A stretch of DNA of 64,000 nt from an uncultured Lachnospiraceae bacterium (GCA_934385475.1 CAKRPS010000004.1:1-64000), one strand, 5' to 3'; shown: positions 9,240-21,078, counted from the stretch's first letter. Notes: generated by a model from the letters alone, not told the origin. A program made the numbers and translations.

Positions 9240-9305
9240 TTTCTTAAATATCCTCTCAAAAAAATTCACAGGCAGCCTGACTATATAAAATAAATCCCCA
9301 TATAG

Positions 9306-9333
9306 TCAAAAAAGGCCACATAAATGCGGCCTA
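9306..9333 (-). terminator. Intrinsic terminator overlapping the rpmH stop codon
   Basis: On the minus strand the stop codon TAG runs into a stem AGGCCGCAT/ATGTGGCCT (9313-9332) with one G.U pair and a 2-base loop, followed by a run of six Ts including the last stem base. It should terminate or attenuate transcription between rpmH and rnpA. Confidence 0.8.
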
Positions 9334-9465
9334 TGCTGATAATTTCTTTCTTCCTTTTGCACGTCTTGCAGCTAAAACCTTTCTTCCGCCCGGTGTACTC
9401 ATTCTAGCTCTGAATCCATGAACTTTGGATCTCTGTCTTTTCTTCGGCTGAAAAGTCATTTTCAT
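9331..9465 (-). CDS. rpmH: 50S ribosomal protein L34
   Basis: A 44-residue, highly basic protein that reads [20 protein letters not shown] and continues with [20 protein letters not shown]. This is the full L34 signature and length. The start at 9465 has a near-perfect AAAGGAGGTG ribosome site seven bases ahead. It is the first gene of the leftward block and marks the left border of the origin region. The terminator hairpin begins inside its stop codon. Confidence 0.97.
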   Translation of the reverse strand: MKMTFQPKKRQRSKVHGFRARMSTPGGRKVLAARRAKGRKKLSA

Positions 9466-9834
9466 ATGGATGCACCTCCTTTACATGAACCTTTTATAAG
9501 GTAAACATTATTAGTATCAGTCTTGTACATTTTTCCAAAACAACATTTTGATTATATATAATAATTTTGGCCGCGTCAAGCAAATCCGGGCATTTTCCTT
9601 CCATAAATTCAAAAGAAATACATATCAACATCCTTTCCACTTTACATAAATATATCCACAAAATGTGAATAAGATGTGGATAACTTTCTATTTTCATGTT
9701 AATAAACATTTTTAAAGTTCAAAAATCATTTATTTTACGCTGTTCTTTTTTCCGGGAAGATTATTCACATTTTCTTTTTGGCAATGAGGATATATGTTAA
9801 CCTGTGAATAATTCTATGTGAATAACTTTATTAT

Positions 9835-9863
9835 TTGAAATTTAAGATTCTTTGTATTATTAT
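9835..9863 (+). promoter_or_regulatory. Candidate dnaA promoter
   Basis: TTGAAA (9835-9840), a 17-base spacer and TATTAT (9858-9863). It lies just after the last DnaA boxes, which would allow DnaA autoregulation. Confidence 0.5.
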
Positions 9864-9877
9864 ATAGTGTAGGAGAA

Positions 9878-9909
9878 TTTCGATGAAGAGGTATCTTTTT
9901 TCATCGAAA
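9878..9909 (+). promoter_or_regulatory. Inverted repeat in the dnaA leader
   Basis: TTTCGATGAA (9878-9887) is the exact complement of TTCATCGAAA (9900-9909), with a 12-base loop. It sits between the candidate promoter and the dnaA ribosome site, about 36 bases before the start. It could be a regulator-binding site or an mRNA hairpin; there is no T-run typical of a terminator. Confidence 0.55.
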
Positions 9910-9945
9910 AGCACTCCGATCGAAAAAGAATGAGGTTATCACAAA

Positions 9946-11301
9946 ATGGACGCAATCAGAGAAAACTGGAACTTAATAAAAGAAACACTCCGAAAGGAAT
10001 ATGAGCTTTCGGATATTTCCTATTCTACATGGATTGCTCCCCTTACCTTTCACGAGGTAAAGGACAATGTCGTTACGATCATGATTCCATCCGATCAGGC
10101 ACATGCCCTCAATTATATTTCTTCCAAATATAAAAGCTTTTTTCAGGTAACGATCTCCGAGATGATGGATCACACTTATCAGATTGCTTTCATATTAGAG
10201 AAGGATGTTGACAAAGACAACAGCCGGTCGGTTCAGCAGATGAACCCTTCTTATAATATCAATTATGAGAAGGCTAACCTGAATCCCAAATATAAATTTG
10301 ATACTTTTATCGTAGGAAGCAATAACAAGATGGCACACTCTGCTTCCCTTGCCGTAGCGGAATCTCCCGGCAATATTTACAATCCTCTTTTTATTTATGG
10401 AGGAGCCGGACTTGGCAAAACGCACCTTATGCACTCCGTCGGACACTTCATCCTGGAGAGAAACCCGGAAAAGAAGATCATCTACGTGACCTCCGAGGAT
10501 TTCACCAACGAAGTGATCGACTGCATCAGAAGTGGTGAAGCAGTCAAGATGAACAAGTTCCGTGACAAGTACCGTACAGTGGACGTACTCTTAATTGATG
10601 ATGTACAATTTATAATAGGTAAGGAGAGCACACAGGAAGAGTTTTTCCACACCTTCAACACCCTGCGGGATGCCGGCAAACAGATCATTCTGACCTCGGA
10701 CAAGCCTCCGAAAGATATGGAGACTTTGGAAGAGCGTCTGCGTTCCCGTTTCGAGTGGGGATTGATCGTCGATATCCAGCCGCCGGACTATGAAACAAGA
10801 ATGGCGATTCTTAAGAAAAATGCAGAGAATTACAGCAAGGATATCAACGACGATGTTCTGAATTATATTGCAGAGAATATCAAATCCAATATCCGGGAAC
10901 TGGAAGGTGCTTTTAATAAGATTGTTGCCTTCTCCAAATTAAACAAAGTAGATATTACTCTCTCCCATGCGGAGGAAGCTTTAAAGGATATCATTTATCC
11001 GGACAAGCCAAAGGAAATCACTCCCACTCTTATTATAGAAGTGGTTGCGGAACACTTTGGCATCAATCCCGATGATATCACCTCCAAGAAGAGAAATTCC
11101 GAATATGTACAGCCAAGACACATTGCGATGTACCTTTGCAGGGAAATTACTTCTACTTCCCTTGTCAACATCGGAAAGATCATGGGAAAAAGAGACCATA
11201 CCACCGTTATGAACGGTATTAAAAATATCAGCGAGAGGATCAAAACTGATCCTGAACTTAAAAACAGGATCGAGATCATCAAAAATAAAATCAATCCCTG
11301 A
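9946..11301 (+). CDS. dnaA: Chromosomal replication initiator protein DnaA
   Basis: A 451-residue AAA+ initiator that binds DnaA boxes and melts oriC. The N-terminal helicase-contact domain covers about 1-85 and a linker leads to the AAA+ core. The Walker A is GGAGLGKTHLM at about 147-157 and the Walker B is VLLIDDVQFI. The C-terminal DNA-binding domain carries the DnaA signature (RHIAMYLCREIT, then GKRDHTTVMNG). Length is normal. A GAGGT ribosome site lies nine bases before the ATG. Boxes lie both upstream and downstream of the gene. Confidence 0.98.
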   Translation: MDAIRENWNLIKETLRKEYELSDISYSTWIAPLTFHEVKDNVVTIMIPSDQAHALNYISSKYKSFFQVTISEMMDHTYQIAFILEKDVDKDNSRSVQQMNPSYNINYEKANLNPKYKFDTFIVGSNNKMAHSASLAVAESPGNIYNPLFIYGGAGLGKTHLMHSVGHFILERNPEKKIIYVTSEDFTNEVIDCIRSGEAVKMNKFRDKYRTVDVLLIDDVQFIIGKESTQEEFFHTFNTLRDAGKQIILTSDKPPKDMETLEERLRSRFEWGLIVDIQPPDYETRMAILKKNAENYSKDINDDVLNYIAENIKSNIRELEGAFNKIVAFSKLNKVDITLSHAEEALKDIIYPDKPKEITPTLIIEVVAEHFGINPDDITSKKRNSEYVQPRHIAMYLCREITSTSLVNIGKIMGKRDHTTVMNGIKNISERIKTDPELKNRIEIIKNKINP

Positions 11302-11613
11302 AAAATGCTTTCCACATTTCTTTCCACAAATGATATGTAGAAATGTATTTTTCACTGGGGATGGGTGTTAATAACTGAAAAATAAGAATCATCCTTAAAA
11401 AAGCACGATGTTGATAACCTGCTGTTTATCTACGGCTTGTCCAGGATTGTCAACATGCAAAAGCTTGTCCTTTTTTTCAGAGAAAATGAGGGATGAGAGC
11501 GTTTTCCACTTTTCAACACCTATTAAGAAGAATACTAAGAAATTCTTTCATAATAAATATCTTTAAGGCATCTCAAAAGTGCTGCTCATGATAAGAAAGG
11601 AAGTTATTCACAG
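11302..11613. other. Origin of replication region, right part (dnaA-dnaN intergenic)
   Basis: This 312-bp gap contains weaker DnaA-box-like sequences: TGTTGATAA at 11409-11417, TTTCCACAA at 11321-11329 and TTATTCACA at 11604-11612, just before dnaN. T-rich stretches occur around 11465-11480. In bacilli the DNA unwinding element lies in this interval. I see no gene here and no clear terminator after dnaA. Confidence 0.6.
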
Positions 11614-12723
11614 ATGAAAATTGTTTGTAGCAAATCAAATCTTTTAGCCGGAGTTCAGATCGTATCAAAGGCTGTTCCGAGTAAAACAACAATGTCTATC
11701 TTAGAATGTATCCTTGTTGATACCAGAAACGGTATCATCAAAATGACCGCCAATGATATGGAACTGGGAATTGAGACAATCATTGAAGGTGAAATTGTAG
11801 AAAAGGGAATGATCGCCCTGGATGCAAAGCTTTTCCTTGAAATCGTAAGAAAGCTTCCTGACAATGATGTAACGATCGTGACAGATCCTTCTTTTAAGAC
11901 AACGATCACCTGTGAAAAGGCAGAGTTTAATATTATAGGTAAATCAGGAGAAGATTTCTCTTATCTTCCTGATATCGAGAGACAGGAAAGTGTTGTTGTC
12001 TCCCAGTTCACTTTGAAAGAAGTGATCAGACAGACTATCTTTTCAATCGCGGACAATGAGAATAACAGACTGATGACAGGAGAATTGTTTGAAATCAATG
12101 GTGATATTCTGAAGGTAGTGTCACTGGATGGCCACAGAGTATCCATCCGGAAGATTTCTCTCAAGAATTCCTACGACCACAAGAAGGCAGTTGTACCCGG
12201 TAAGACTCTGATCGAAGTCAGCAAGATACTGCCGGGAGATGCGGATAAGGATGTCAGCATTTTCTTTACCGATAAACACATTATTTTTGAATTTGATGAT
12301 ACCGTTGTCGTATCGAGACTGATTGAGGGAGAATATTTCAACATTGATCAGATGCTTTCGAGTGACTATGAAACAAAGGTAAGGATCAACAAAAGAGAAT
12401 TTATAAGCTGTATCGATAGAGCGACACTTCTTGTAAAAGAGGGCGATAAGAAACCTGTCATAATCAATATCACGGATGGTGCTATGAAGCTGAAAATGAA
12501 TTCCACCGTGGGAAGTATGGACGAAGAGATTGATATCACCAAAGAGGGAAAGGATCTGTTGATCGGATTCAACCCGAAATTCCTGATTGATGCCCTGCGT
12601 GTCATCGATGATGAGGAAGTGGATCTTTACATGGTAAATCCTAAGGCTCCCTGCTTTATCCGAAATGCAGAGGAGAGCTATATTTATCTTGTTCTTCCTG
12701 TCAACTTTATAACTGTCAACTAA
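11614..12723 (+). CDS. dnaN: DNA polymerase III sliding clamp (beta subunit)
   Basis: A 369-residue clamp with the three tandem beta-clamp domains expected for the family (each about 120 residues). It forms a dimeric ring that tethers polymerase III and repair enzymes to DNA. The N-terminal MKIVCSKSNLLAGVQIVSKA and the C-terminal LVLPVNF region, which forms part of the partner-binding pocket, are visible. It follows dnaA in the standard order, with a DnaA-box-like sequence touching its start. Confidence 0.97.
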   Translation: MKIVCSKSNLLAGVQIVSKAVPSKTTMSILECILVDTRNGIIKMTANDMELGIETIIEGEIVEKGMIALDAKLFLEIVRKLPDNDVTIVTDPSFKTTITCEKAEFNIIGKSGEDFSYLPDIERQESVVVSQFTLKEVIRQTIFSIADNENNRLMTGELFEINGDILKVVSLDGHRVSIRKISLKNSYDHKKAVVPGKTLIEVSKILPGDADKDVSIFFTDKHIIFEFDDTVVVSRLIEGEYFNIDQMLSSDYETKVRINKREFISCIDRATLLVKEGDKKPVIINITDGAMKLKMNSTVGSMDEEIDITKEGKDLLIGFNPKFLIDALRVIDDEEVDLYMVNPKAPCFIRNAEESYIYLVLPVNFITVN

Positions 12724-12779
12724 ATCAACCAAAGCGGACAGCACAATCTATTTTGAAATGGAGTATAGACCGGTAAAAA

Positions 12780-12989
12780 ATGGAAACAATCAAGATCAGG
12801 GATGAATTTATAAAGCTTGGCCAGGCAATGAAACTGGCCGGTATGGTGGACTCCGGTGTGGAGGCGAAGATAGAAATACAGGAAGGCTGTGTAAAAGTCA
12901 ACGGAGAAACACAGATGCAGCGCGGTAAGAAGATTTATCCCGGTGACGTCATAGAGTTTGACGGTAAACAGGTTAAGGTAGAAAACTAA
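12780..12989 (+). CDS. yaaA: S4-domain RNA-binding protein YaaA
   Basis: A 69-residue protein made of a single S4 RNA-binding domain (FIKLGQAMKLAGMVDSG, then GCVKVNGETQMQRGKKIYPGD). The family is always found between dnaN and recF in Firmicutes and is thought to act in ribosome assembly, though its precise role is unclear. Its stop codon overlaps the recF start (TAATG), so the pair is translationally coupled. Confidence 0.93.
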   Translation: METIKIRDEFIKLGQAMKLAGMVDSGVEAKIEIQEGCVKVNGETQMQRGKKIYPGDVIEFDGKQVKVEN

Positions 12990-14077
12990 TGATCATAAAA
13001 TCATTGGAACTTGCGGATTTTAGAAATTACGATAATTTACATATCGATTTCTGTGAGGGTACCAATATTTTGTATGGTGACAATGCACAGGGCAAAACGA
13101 ATATCCTGGAGGCAATCTATCTGTCGGCCACCACAAAATCTCACAAAGGAAGCAAGGATAAGGATATTGTAAATTTCAACAAAGAGGAAGCTCATATCAG
13201 GACCTGTCTTGAAAAAGAGGGTGTTGATATGCGGATTGACATGCACCTTCGCAAAAATAAGACGAAGGGAATTGCAATCGACGGACAGAAGATCAAAAAG
13301 GCTTCTGAGCTTCTCGGTATTTTGAATGTGGTATTTTTTTCTCCGGAGGATCTGAGTATTATCAAAAACGGTCCGGCGGAGAGAAGAAGATTTGTGGATA
13401 TGGAGCTATGCCAGCTTGATCAGTTTTATCTCTACAATCTGAATCACTATAACAAGATCGTGAATCAGAGAAATAAGCTTCTGAAGGATATGTTTTTCAA
13501 TCCTTCGCTGAGAGAAACCCTGAATATATGGGATTCGCAGTTGGTTTCATACGGCAGCAAGATCATAGAGAGACGTCATCTTTTTGTGAAGCAGCTTAAT
13601 GAGATCATCCTGGATATTCACAGGAAGCTTTCCGGTGGAAAAGAAGAGCTTGTGATCAGGTATGAGCCGGATATTGCAATCGAGGATTATGAGAAGGCTC
13701 TGCTTTCCGCTCAGGACAGAGATGTAAAGCTCAAGCAGACAACAGTTGGTCCTCACCGTGATGATTTTTCATTTATGGTGGGAGATATTGATATCCGTAA
13801 ATTTGGTTCACAGGGGCAGCAGAGAACAGCCGCTCTGTCTTTGAAACTGTCGGAGATAGAACTGGTAAAAAAAATGACAAAGGACAACCCGATTCTTCTT
13901 CTGGATGATGTACTTTCTGAGCTTGACAGCAACAGGCAGAATTATCTTTTAAGTACCATAGGAGATATTCAGACAATTATAACGTGTACCGGTCTTGACG
14001 ATTTCGTGAACAACCGATTCGAGATAGACAGGGTATTTCAGATAGAAAAGGGTTCCATTGTGAACAGTTCTTGTTAG
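12989..14077 (+). CDS. recF: DNA replication and repair protein RecF
   Basis: A 362-residue SMC-like ATPase that helps load RecA at gaps during replication fork repair. The Walker A is GDNAQGKTNILEAIY at about 30-44. The ABC-type signature region (FGSQGQQRTAALSLKLSEIEL) and the Walker B (ILLLDDVLSELD) are near the C-terminus. Length is normal. It is coupled to yaaA by overlap and followed after 16 bases by gyrB. Confidence 0.97.
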   Translation: MIIKSLELADFRNYDNLHIDFCEGTNILYGDNAQGKTNILEAIYLSATTKSHKGSKDKDIVNFNKEEAHIRTCLEKEGVDMRIDMHLRKNKTKGIAIDGQKIKKASELLGILNVVFFSPEDLSIIKNGPAERRRFVDMELCQLDQFYLYNLNHYNKIVNQRNKLLKDMFFNPSLRETLNIWDSQLVSYGSKIIERRHLFVKQLNEIILDIHRKLSGGKEELVIRYEPDIAIEDYEKALLSAQDRDVKLKQTTVGPHRDDFSFMVGDIDIRKFGSQGQQRTAALSLKLSEIELVKKMTKDNPILLLDDVLSELDSNRQNYLLSTIGDIQTIITCTGLDDFVNNRFEIDRVFQIEKGSIVNSSC

Positions 14078-14087
14078 GAGGGCATAG

Positions 14088-16010
<1,923 letters not shown>

Positions 16011-16046
16011 CAGGAATGCGAAAACAGAGCAGAAATGGAGATAGGA

Positions 16047-18617
16047 ATGGATGATCAGATTTTTGATAAGATAGAGGAAGTCGATCTTAAAAAGAAAATG
16101 GAAGACTCTTATATCGATTATGCCATGAGCGTTATCGCGGCCCGTGCGCTTCCGGATGTAAGAGACGGATTGAAGCCGGTTCAGAGACGAGTCCTTTATT
16201 CTATGATCGAACTTAACAACGGTCCGGATAAGCCTCACAGAAAAAGTGCCCGTATCGTCGGTGATACCATGGGTAAATATCACCCTCACGGTGACAGCTC
16301 GATCTATGGAGCTTTGGTCAATATGGCGCAGGAGTGGTCAACCCGCTATCCGCTTGTTGATGGTCACGGCAACTTTGGTTCCGTGGACGGTGACGGCGCG
16401 GCAGCCATGCGTTATACGGAGGCCAGACTCAGCAAGATTTCAATGGAGCTGCTGGCAGACATCAACAAAGATACAGTAGATTTTGTACCAAACTTTGATG
16501 ATACGGAGAAGGAGCCGGTAGTGCTCCCGAGCCGTTATCCGAATCTTCTGGTAAACGGAACCTCCGGTATTGCGGTAGGTATGGCTACCAATATTCCTCC
16601 TCACAATCTGCGTGAGGTTACGAATGCGGTTGTCAAGATCATTGATAACAGGGTACAGGAAGACCGTGCAACGGAGATCGAGGAGATTCTGGAGATCGTC
16701 AAGGCTCCTGATTTTCCGACAGGCGGTATCATCCTGGGAACAAGAGGTGCGGAAGAAGCTTACCGTACCGGTCGTGGCAAAGTCAGAGTCCGTGCGGTTA
16801 CAGATATTGAGACGATGCCAAACGGAAAGACCCGTATCATTGTGACGGAACTTCCTTACATGGTGAATAAGGCAAATCTTATTCTGAAGATCGCAGAGCT
16901 TGTGAAGCTGAAAAAGATTGATGGTATCACAGATCTGCGGGATGAGACAAACCGTGAAGGTATGCGTATTGTCATTGAGCTTCGTAAGGATGCCAATGCG
17001 AATGTGATTTTAAATCAGCTTTATAAACATACACAGCTTCAGGATTCTTTCGGTGTCATTATGCTGGCGCTTGTCAATAATGAGCCGAAGGTTATGAACC
17101 TTCTGGATATGCTGACCTACTATCTGGCACATCAGGAGGATGTTGTTACCAGAAGAACCAAATATGATCTGAACAAGGCAGAGGAAAGAGATCATATTTT
17201 ACAGGGCTTGCTGATTGCGCTTGACAATATCGATGAAGTGATCAGCATTATCAGAAGCAGTCAGACAACACAGATTGCAAAGGACAGATTGATCGAACGC
17301 TTCGGTCTGACGGATGTGCAGGCACAGGCAATCGTGGACATGCGTCTGCGTGCTCTGACAGGTCTGGAAAGAGAGAAGCTTGAAAATGAACATAAAGAAC
17401 TCCTTGCAAAGATTGCAGAGTTGAAAGCAATTCTTGCAGATGAAAAGCTGCTTCTTGGAGTTATTAAGGAAGAAATGCTTATCACAGCCGAAAAATACGG
17501 AGATGACCGTAGAAGTAAGATTGGCTACGATGTCTACGATATCAACATGGAGGATCTGATTCCGAGAGATAATACAGTTATCGCCATGACAAGTCTTGGA
17601 TATATCAAGAGAATGACGGTGGATAACTTTAAGTCTCAGAACAGAGGCGGTAAAGGTATCAAGGGAATGCAGACGATCGATGAAGATTATATCGAAGATC
17701 TGTTGATGACAACAACACATCATTATCTGATGTTCTTTACCAATTACGGAAGAGTTTACAGGCTGAAAGCCTATGAGATTCCGGAGGCCGGAAGAACAGC
17801 CAGAGGTATTGCAATCGTCAATATCCTTCAGCTCAATCCGGGAGAGAAGATATCGGCAATGATCCCAATCAAGGATTATGAAGAGGATAAGAATCTTTTC
17901 ATGGTTACAAAGAAAGGAATCGTGAAGAAAACTCCTGTTATGGAGTTCAGCAACGTCCGTAAGAACGGACTTGCCGCAATCAATCTCCGTGAAGATGATG
18001 AACTGATCGAGGTAAAGACGACTTCTGCAGAGACAGAAATCTTCCTTGTGACAAAGCACGGAATGTGCATCCGCTTCAAGGAGACGGATGTAAGACCTAC
18101 CGGAAGAACTTCGATGGGTGTGATCGGTATGAATCTGGATGATCAGGATGAAATCATCGGTATGCAGCTTGACCATCAGGGCGATTCTCTGTTGATCGTA
18201 TCGGAGAACGGAATGGGTAAGCGTACTTACCTGAATGAATTTACGGTTCAGAAACGTGGTGGTAAAGGCGTGAAGTGTTACAAGATCACGGAGAAGACCG
18301 GTGAAGTAGTTGGAGTCAAGGCAGTTAATGATGATCATGAGATCATGATGATCACAGATGGCGGTATTATCATACAGCTTCGTATGGAGGATATTTCCAC
18401 ACTCGGAAGAATCACTTCCGGTGTTAAGATGATCAATCTGGACGAAGGTGTGAAGGTAGCCAAGATTGCCAAGGTTCGGGAGAAGATCAGCAATGGCGAC
18501 GAGGAATTTGAAAATATAGAAGATGCCATGGAAGATATCCCGAAGGAAGAACGTTATGGAGTCCATGAAGAGGATGACAAGGAAGTGACACTTCCAAAGG
18601 AAGATGAAGAAGAGTAA
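16047..18617 (+). CDS. gyrA: DNA gyrase subunit A
   Basis: The DNA cleavage and rejoining subunit, about 856 residues. The breakage-reunion domain begins [20 protein letters not shown], and the active-site Tyr lies in [13 protein letters not shown]. The quinolone-determining region ([17 protein letters not shown]) appears standard. The C-terminal beta-pinwheel carries a GyrA-box-like motif ([10 protein letters not shown]) near residue 535, which favours gyrase over topoisomerase IV. The tail is strongly acidic (about 50 residues). I chose the ATG at 16047 ([14 protein letters not shown]) because GGAG lies six bases ahead; an in-frame ATG at 16035 adds four residues. Confidence 0.97.
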   Translation: MDDQIFDKIEEVDLKKKMEDSYIDYAMSVIAARALPDVRDGLKPVQRRVLYSMIELNNGPDKPHRKSARIVGDTMGKYHPHGDSSIYGALVNMAQEWSTRYPLVDGHGNFGSVDGDGAAAMRYTEARLSKISMELLADINKDTVDFVPNFDDTEKEPVVLPSRYPNLLVNGTSGIAVGMATNIPPHNLREVTNAVVKIIDNRVQEDRATEIEEILEIVKAPDFPTGGIILGTRGAEEAYRTGRGKVRVRAVTDIETMPNGKTRIIVTELPYMVNKANLILKIAELVKLKKIDGITDLRDETNREGMRIVIELRKDANANVILNQLYKHTQLQDSFGVIMLALVNNEPKVMNLLDMLTYYLAHQEDVVTRRTKYDLNKAEERDHILQGLLIALDNIDEVISIIRSSQTTQIAKDRLIERFGLTDVQAQAIVDMRLRALTGLEREKLENEHKELLAKIAELKAILADEKLLLGVIKEEMLITAEKYGDDRRSKIGYDVYDINMEDLIPRDNTVIAMTSLGYIKRMTVDNFKSQNRGGKGIKGMQTIDEDYIEDLLMTTTHHYLMFFTNYGRVYRLKAYEIPEAGRTARGIAIVNILQLNPGEKISAMIPIKDYEEDKNLFMVTKKGIVKKTPVMEFSNVRKNGLAAINLREDDELIEVKTTSAETEIFLVTKHGMCIRFKETDVRPTGRTSMGVIGMNLDDQDEIIGMQLDHQGDSLLIVSENGMGKRTYLNEFTVQKRGGKGVKCYKITEKTGEVVGVKAVNDDHEIMMITDGGIIIQLRMEDISTLGRITSGVKMINLDEGVKVAKIAKVREKISNGDEEFENIEDAMEDIPKEERYGVHEEDDKEVTLPKEDEEE

Positions 18618-18628
18618 ATATTGAATTT

Positions 18629-18668
18629 AAATATAAAATCGTGCCATAGTTGGCACGGTTTTATATTT
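18629..18668 (+). terminator. Strong intrinsic terminator after gyrA
   Basis: An 18-base arm AAATATAAAA-t-CGTGCCA pairs with TGGCACG-g-TTTTATATTT around a TAGT loop. The A/T flanks give a T-rich tail on either strand, so it may work in both directions. It closes the dnaA-gyrA block. Confidence 0.9.
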
Positions 18669-18707
18669 TAGGCAATTACCTGTTTTATGTAAAAAAAGGA
18701 GAGGAAC

Positions 18708-19583
18708 ATGAGGGAATACAAATTAGCGGTAATAGGAGATATCCATAGTAATCATGTGGGGCTGGAGAGATGTATTTCTCATGCGCTGGAACAGGGAGCG
18801 GAGGAATTTCTGTTTCTGGGCGATTATATCAGTGACTTTCCTTATCCACAGAAGACGATGGAAATCATATACCGGATGAAAGAGAATTATCTATGTTCTT
18901 TTATCAGAGGAAACAGGGAAGATTATATGCTGCAACACAGGGAGAAGCTTGCACAGGGAGATGACGAGAAGTGGGTCTATAATTCCTGCAGCGGAAATCT
19001 GCTCTACACTTATGAGAATCTGACACAAAAAGATTTTCGATTCTTTGAAAGTATGGATATTCAGGGAATATATTATAAAGAGGGCTATCCGGCGTTTCGC
19101 TACTGTCATGGATCGATGACAAATTCCAGTGAACTTTTGATTCCGGAAAATCCTTCCATGGAAATGATCATGGAGAAGCTGGATGTGGATCTTCTGGTAT
19201 CCGGTCATACGCATATTCAGGAAAAGAAAATATATGGTGGAAAAACCCTGATCCATCCGGGGGCAGTGGGTATGTCGTGGTATCATGAGGGTAAAGCTCA
19301 ATATATGATGCTGCATGGAACAGAAAATGGATGGCAGGAAGAATTTTTTCAGCTTTCATATGACATTGAGAAGGTCGAAGAGGAGTTTAAAAAGAGTGGT
19401 CTTCTTGAAAAAGCTTCTTATTGGGCTAAAAGTGCAATTCACACTATGAAAACAGGGGATGACCTTTCGGTTCCCTGTATGCAGCTCGCAAAACAGATGT
19501 GTGTTGAAGAAAGGAAAAACGTGAGCTGGCCTGACATTCCGGAAGAATACTGGAAAAAGGCGGCAGAGCATTTTGGAATTTAA
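18708..19583 (+). CDS. Metallophosphoesterase (calcineurin-like, YfcE-type)
   Basis: A 291-residue soluble protein with the metallophosphoesterase motif series: GDIHSNHVGL near residue 11, FLGDYISDFP near 37, RGNRED near 65 and SGHTHIQEK near 165, ending in HPGAVGMSW. These supply the dinuclear metal ligands. The C-terminal 80 residues are helical and not part of the catalytic core. The substrate cannot be told from sequence; such proteins hydrolyse phosphodiesters or phosphomonoesters. It begins after the gyrA terminator and is followed after 17 bases by a MATE exporter. Confidence 0.85.
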   Translation: MREYKLAVIGDIHSNHVGLERCISHALEQGAEEFLFLGDYISDFPYPQKTMEIIYRMKENYLCSFIRGNREDYMLQHREKLAQGDDEKWVYNSCSGNLLYTYENLTQKDFRFFESMDIQGIYYKEGYPAFRYCHGSMTNSSELLIPENPSMEMIMEKLDVDLLVSGHTHIQEKKIYGGKTLIHPGAVGMSWYHEGKAQYMMLHGTENGWQEEFFQLSYDIEKVEEEFKKSGLLEKASYWAKSAIHTMKTGDDLSVPCMQLAKQMCVEERKNVSWPDIPEEYWKKAAEHFGI

Positions 19584-19600
19584 GGAGATGAAGGGTAATC

Positions 19601-20959
19601 ATGAAATTTGAGAGTGCAGAAGAAAAAAGGGAATATATGCTGGGGGAGCCTGTCAAAAAACTGGTCTGTAAGCTTGCTGCGCCAACGATCATGAGTATGC
19701 TTGTGACCAATTTTTATAATATGGCAGATACCTTTTTTGTCGGTAAGATCAATACCCAGTCTACCGCGGCAGTCGGTGTTGTCTTTTCTTTGATGGCGAT
19801 CATACAGGCAGTGGGCTTCTTTTTCGGACACGGTTCCGGTAATTTCATATCAAGGAGGCTTGGTGCGGGCGATCTGGAAGAGGCAGAGAAAATGTCCGCA
19901 GTGGGATTTTTTACATCCTTCCTCGCAGGCGTTGTCATCATGGTGGTATGCCTGATTTTCATACAACCGCTTTCCTATGCCCTAGGGTCTACACCTACTA
20001 TCCAGCCCTACACAGTTGCCTATCTGAGAATTATTCTGATCGGTACACCCGCTATGACGGCATCTCTTGTGCTGAATAATCAGATGCGTTTTCAAGGAAG
20101 TGCATTTTATGCCATGATCGGAATTGTTTCCGGTGCGGTGATCAATATCGGACTTGACCCGTTTTTTATTTTTGTCTGTGATATGGGAGTGGCCGGTGCA
20201 GCGCTTGCCACCACCATCAGTCAGTATGTCAGCTTTGTGTTTCTCCTTATCATGGTGAGAAAAGGGGGAAATATCAGAATCCGGTTTAAGAATTTCAAGC
20301 CAAATGTGCATTTCTACAAAGAAGTTATTCGCGGTGGAATTCCCTCTCTGTGCAGACAGGGACTTGCCAGTGTTGCGACGATCTGCCTGAACCATGCGGC
20401 CGGTGGATATGGAGATGCAGCCATAGCCGGCATGTCGATTGTCACCCGTGTCTTGATGTTTGCCAATTCTGCTCTGATTGGATTCGGACAGGGCTTTCAG
20501 CCTGTGTGCGGGTTTAATTATGGGGCCAAAAAATACAAAAGAGTGCTGGATGCTTACTGGTTCTGTGTGAGAACCGCATTTGTATTTCTTGCTGCTTTGT
20601 CTGTTGTTATCTATATTTTTTCACCGGAAATCATCAGTCTGTTCCGTAAAGGAGACGCCGATGTTATCGAAGTTGGAACGGCAGCACTGCGATATAATAT
20701 CGTAGTATTTCCCCTCAGTGCCTGGATCATCATGTGTAATATGATGCTTCAATCTATCGGAAAAGGCCTGAAGGCTTCAATAGTCGCATCAGCCAGACAG
20801 GGGATTTTCTTCCTGCCTCTCATTGCCATTTTGCCGAGACTTTTTGGAATTACCGGTGTTGAGATCTGCCAGACAGTTTCAGATATCCTGGCGCTCACCA
20901 TTTCAATTCCTCTTGGTGTGAGCGTCATCAAAGAGATGAAGGCCAATTCTGTAGAATAA
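19601..20959 (+). CDS. MATE family efflux transporter
   Basis: A 452-residue membrane protein with about twelve hydrophobic segments and the two-fold repeat typical of MATE (NorM/DinF-type) antiporters, starting LACKLAAPTIMSMLVTN-like with KLAAPTIMSMLVTNFYNMAD. These export cationic drugs or metabolites in exchange for Na+ or H+. The second half shows GFGQGFQPVCGFNYGAKK, a typical MATE loop. The substrate is unknown. It probably shares a transcript with the phosphoesterase upstream. Confidence 0.9.
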   Translation: MKFESAEEKREYMLGEPVKKLVCKLAAPTIMSMLVTNFYNMADTFFVGKINTQSTAAVGVVFSLMAIIQAVGFFFGHGSGNFISRRLGAGDLEEAEKMSAVGFFTSFLAGVVIMVVCLIFIQPLSYALGSTPTIQPYTVAYLRIILIGTPAMTASLVLNNQMRFQGSAFYAMIGIVSGAVINIGLDPFFIFVCDMGVAGAALATTISQYVSFVFLLIMVRKGGNIRIRFKNFKPNVHFYKEVIRGGIPSLCRQGLASVATICLNHAAGGYGDAAIAGMSIVTRVLMFANSALIGFGQGFQPVCGFNYGAKKYKRVLDAYWFCVRTAFVFLAALSVVIYIFSPEIISLFRKGDADVIEVGTAALRYNIVVFPLSAWIIMCNMMLQSIGKGLKASIVASARQGIFFLPLIAILPRLFGITGVEICQTVSDILALTISIPLGVSVIKEMKANSVE

Positions 20960-20983
20960 AAATCTCCATATTCTATTTTACTC

Positions 20984-21014
20984 TTGACTCTTACGTTACG
21001 TCATAGAATAAGAT
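20984..21014 (+). promoter_or_regulatory. MerR-type promoter and operator for the DUF2268/TipAS pair
   Basis: TTGACT (20984-20989) and TAAGAT (21009-21014) are separated by 19 bases, the long spacer typical of promoters activated by MerR proteins. Inside lies a dyad, CTCTTACGTTACGTCATAG (20988-21006), of the form CTnTnACGT-T-ACGTnAnAG. It resembles known TipA-type operators. The TipAS regulator encoded two genes on is the obvious candidate activator. Confidence 0.8.
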
Positions 21015-21078
21015 ATAGCTATGTTCGGACATGAAAGATAAAAAATAGTAAAGAGTATGTATAGAAATGGAGAATGGT

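Larger units (their letters stand above)
9466..9945. other. Origin of replication region, left part (rpmH-dnaA intergenic)
   Basis: This 480-bp AT-rich gap lies between divergent rpmH and dnaA. It holds one perfect DnaA box (TGTGGATAA, 9675-9683) and four one-mismatch boxes: TGTGAATAA at 9664-9672, 9803-9811 and 9817-9825, and TTATTCACA at 9761-9769. An ATATCCACA lies at 9652-9660. The strand switch of all neighbouring genes, box clustering and the dnaA neighbourhood support oriC here. The unwinding element cannot be placed by eye. Confidence 0.85.

Noticed and set aside
17199..18566. A 455-codon open frame antisense to gyrA
   Set aside because: It mirrors a certain gene, has His/Leu/Ile-rich composition typical of reverse-frame translation, and has no recognisable domain.
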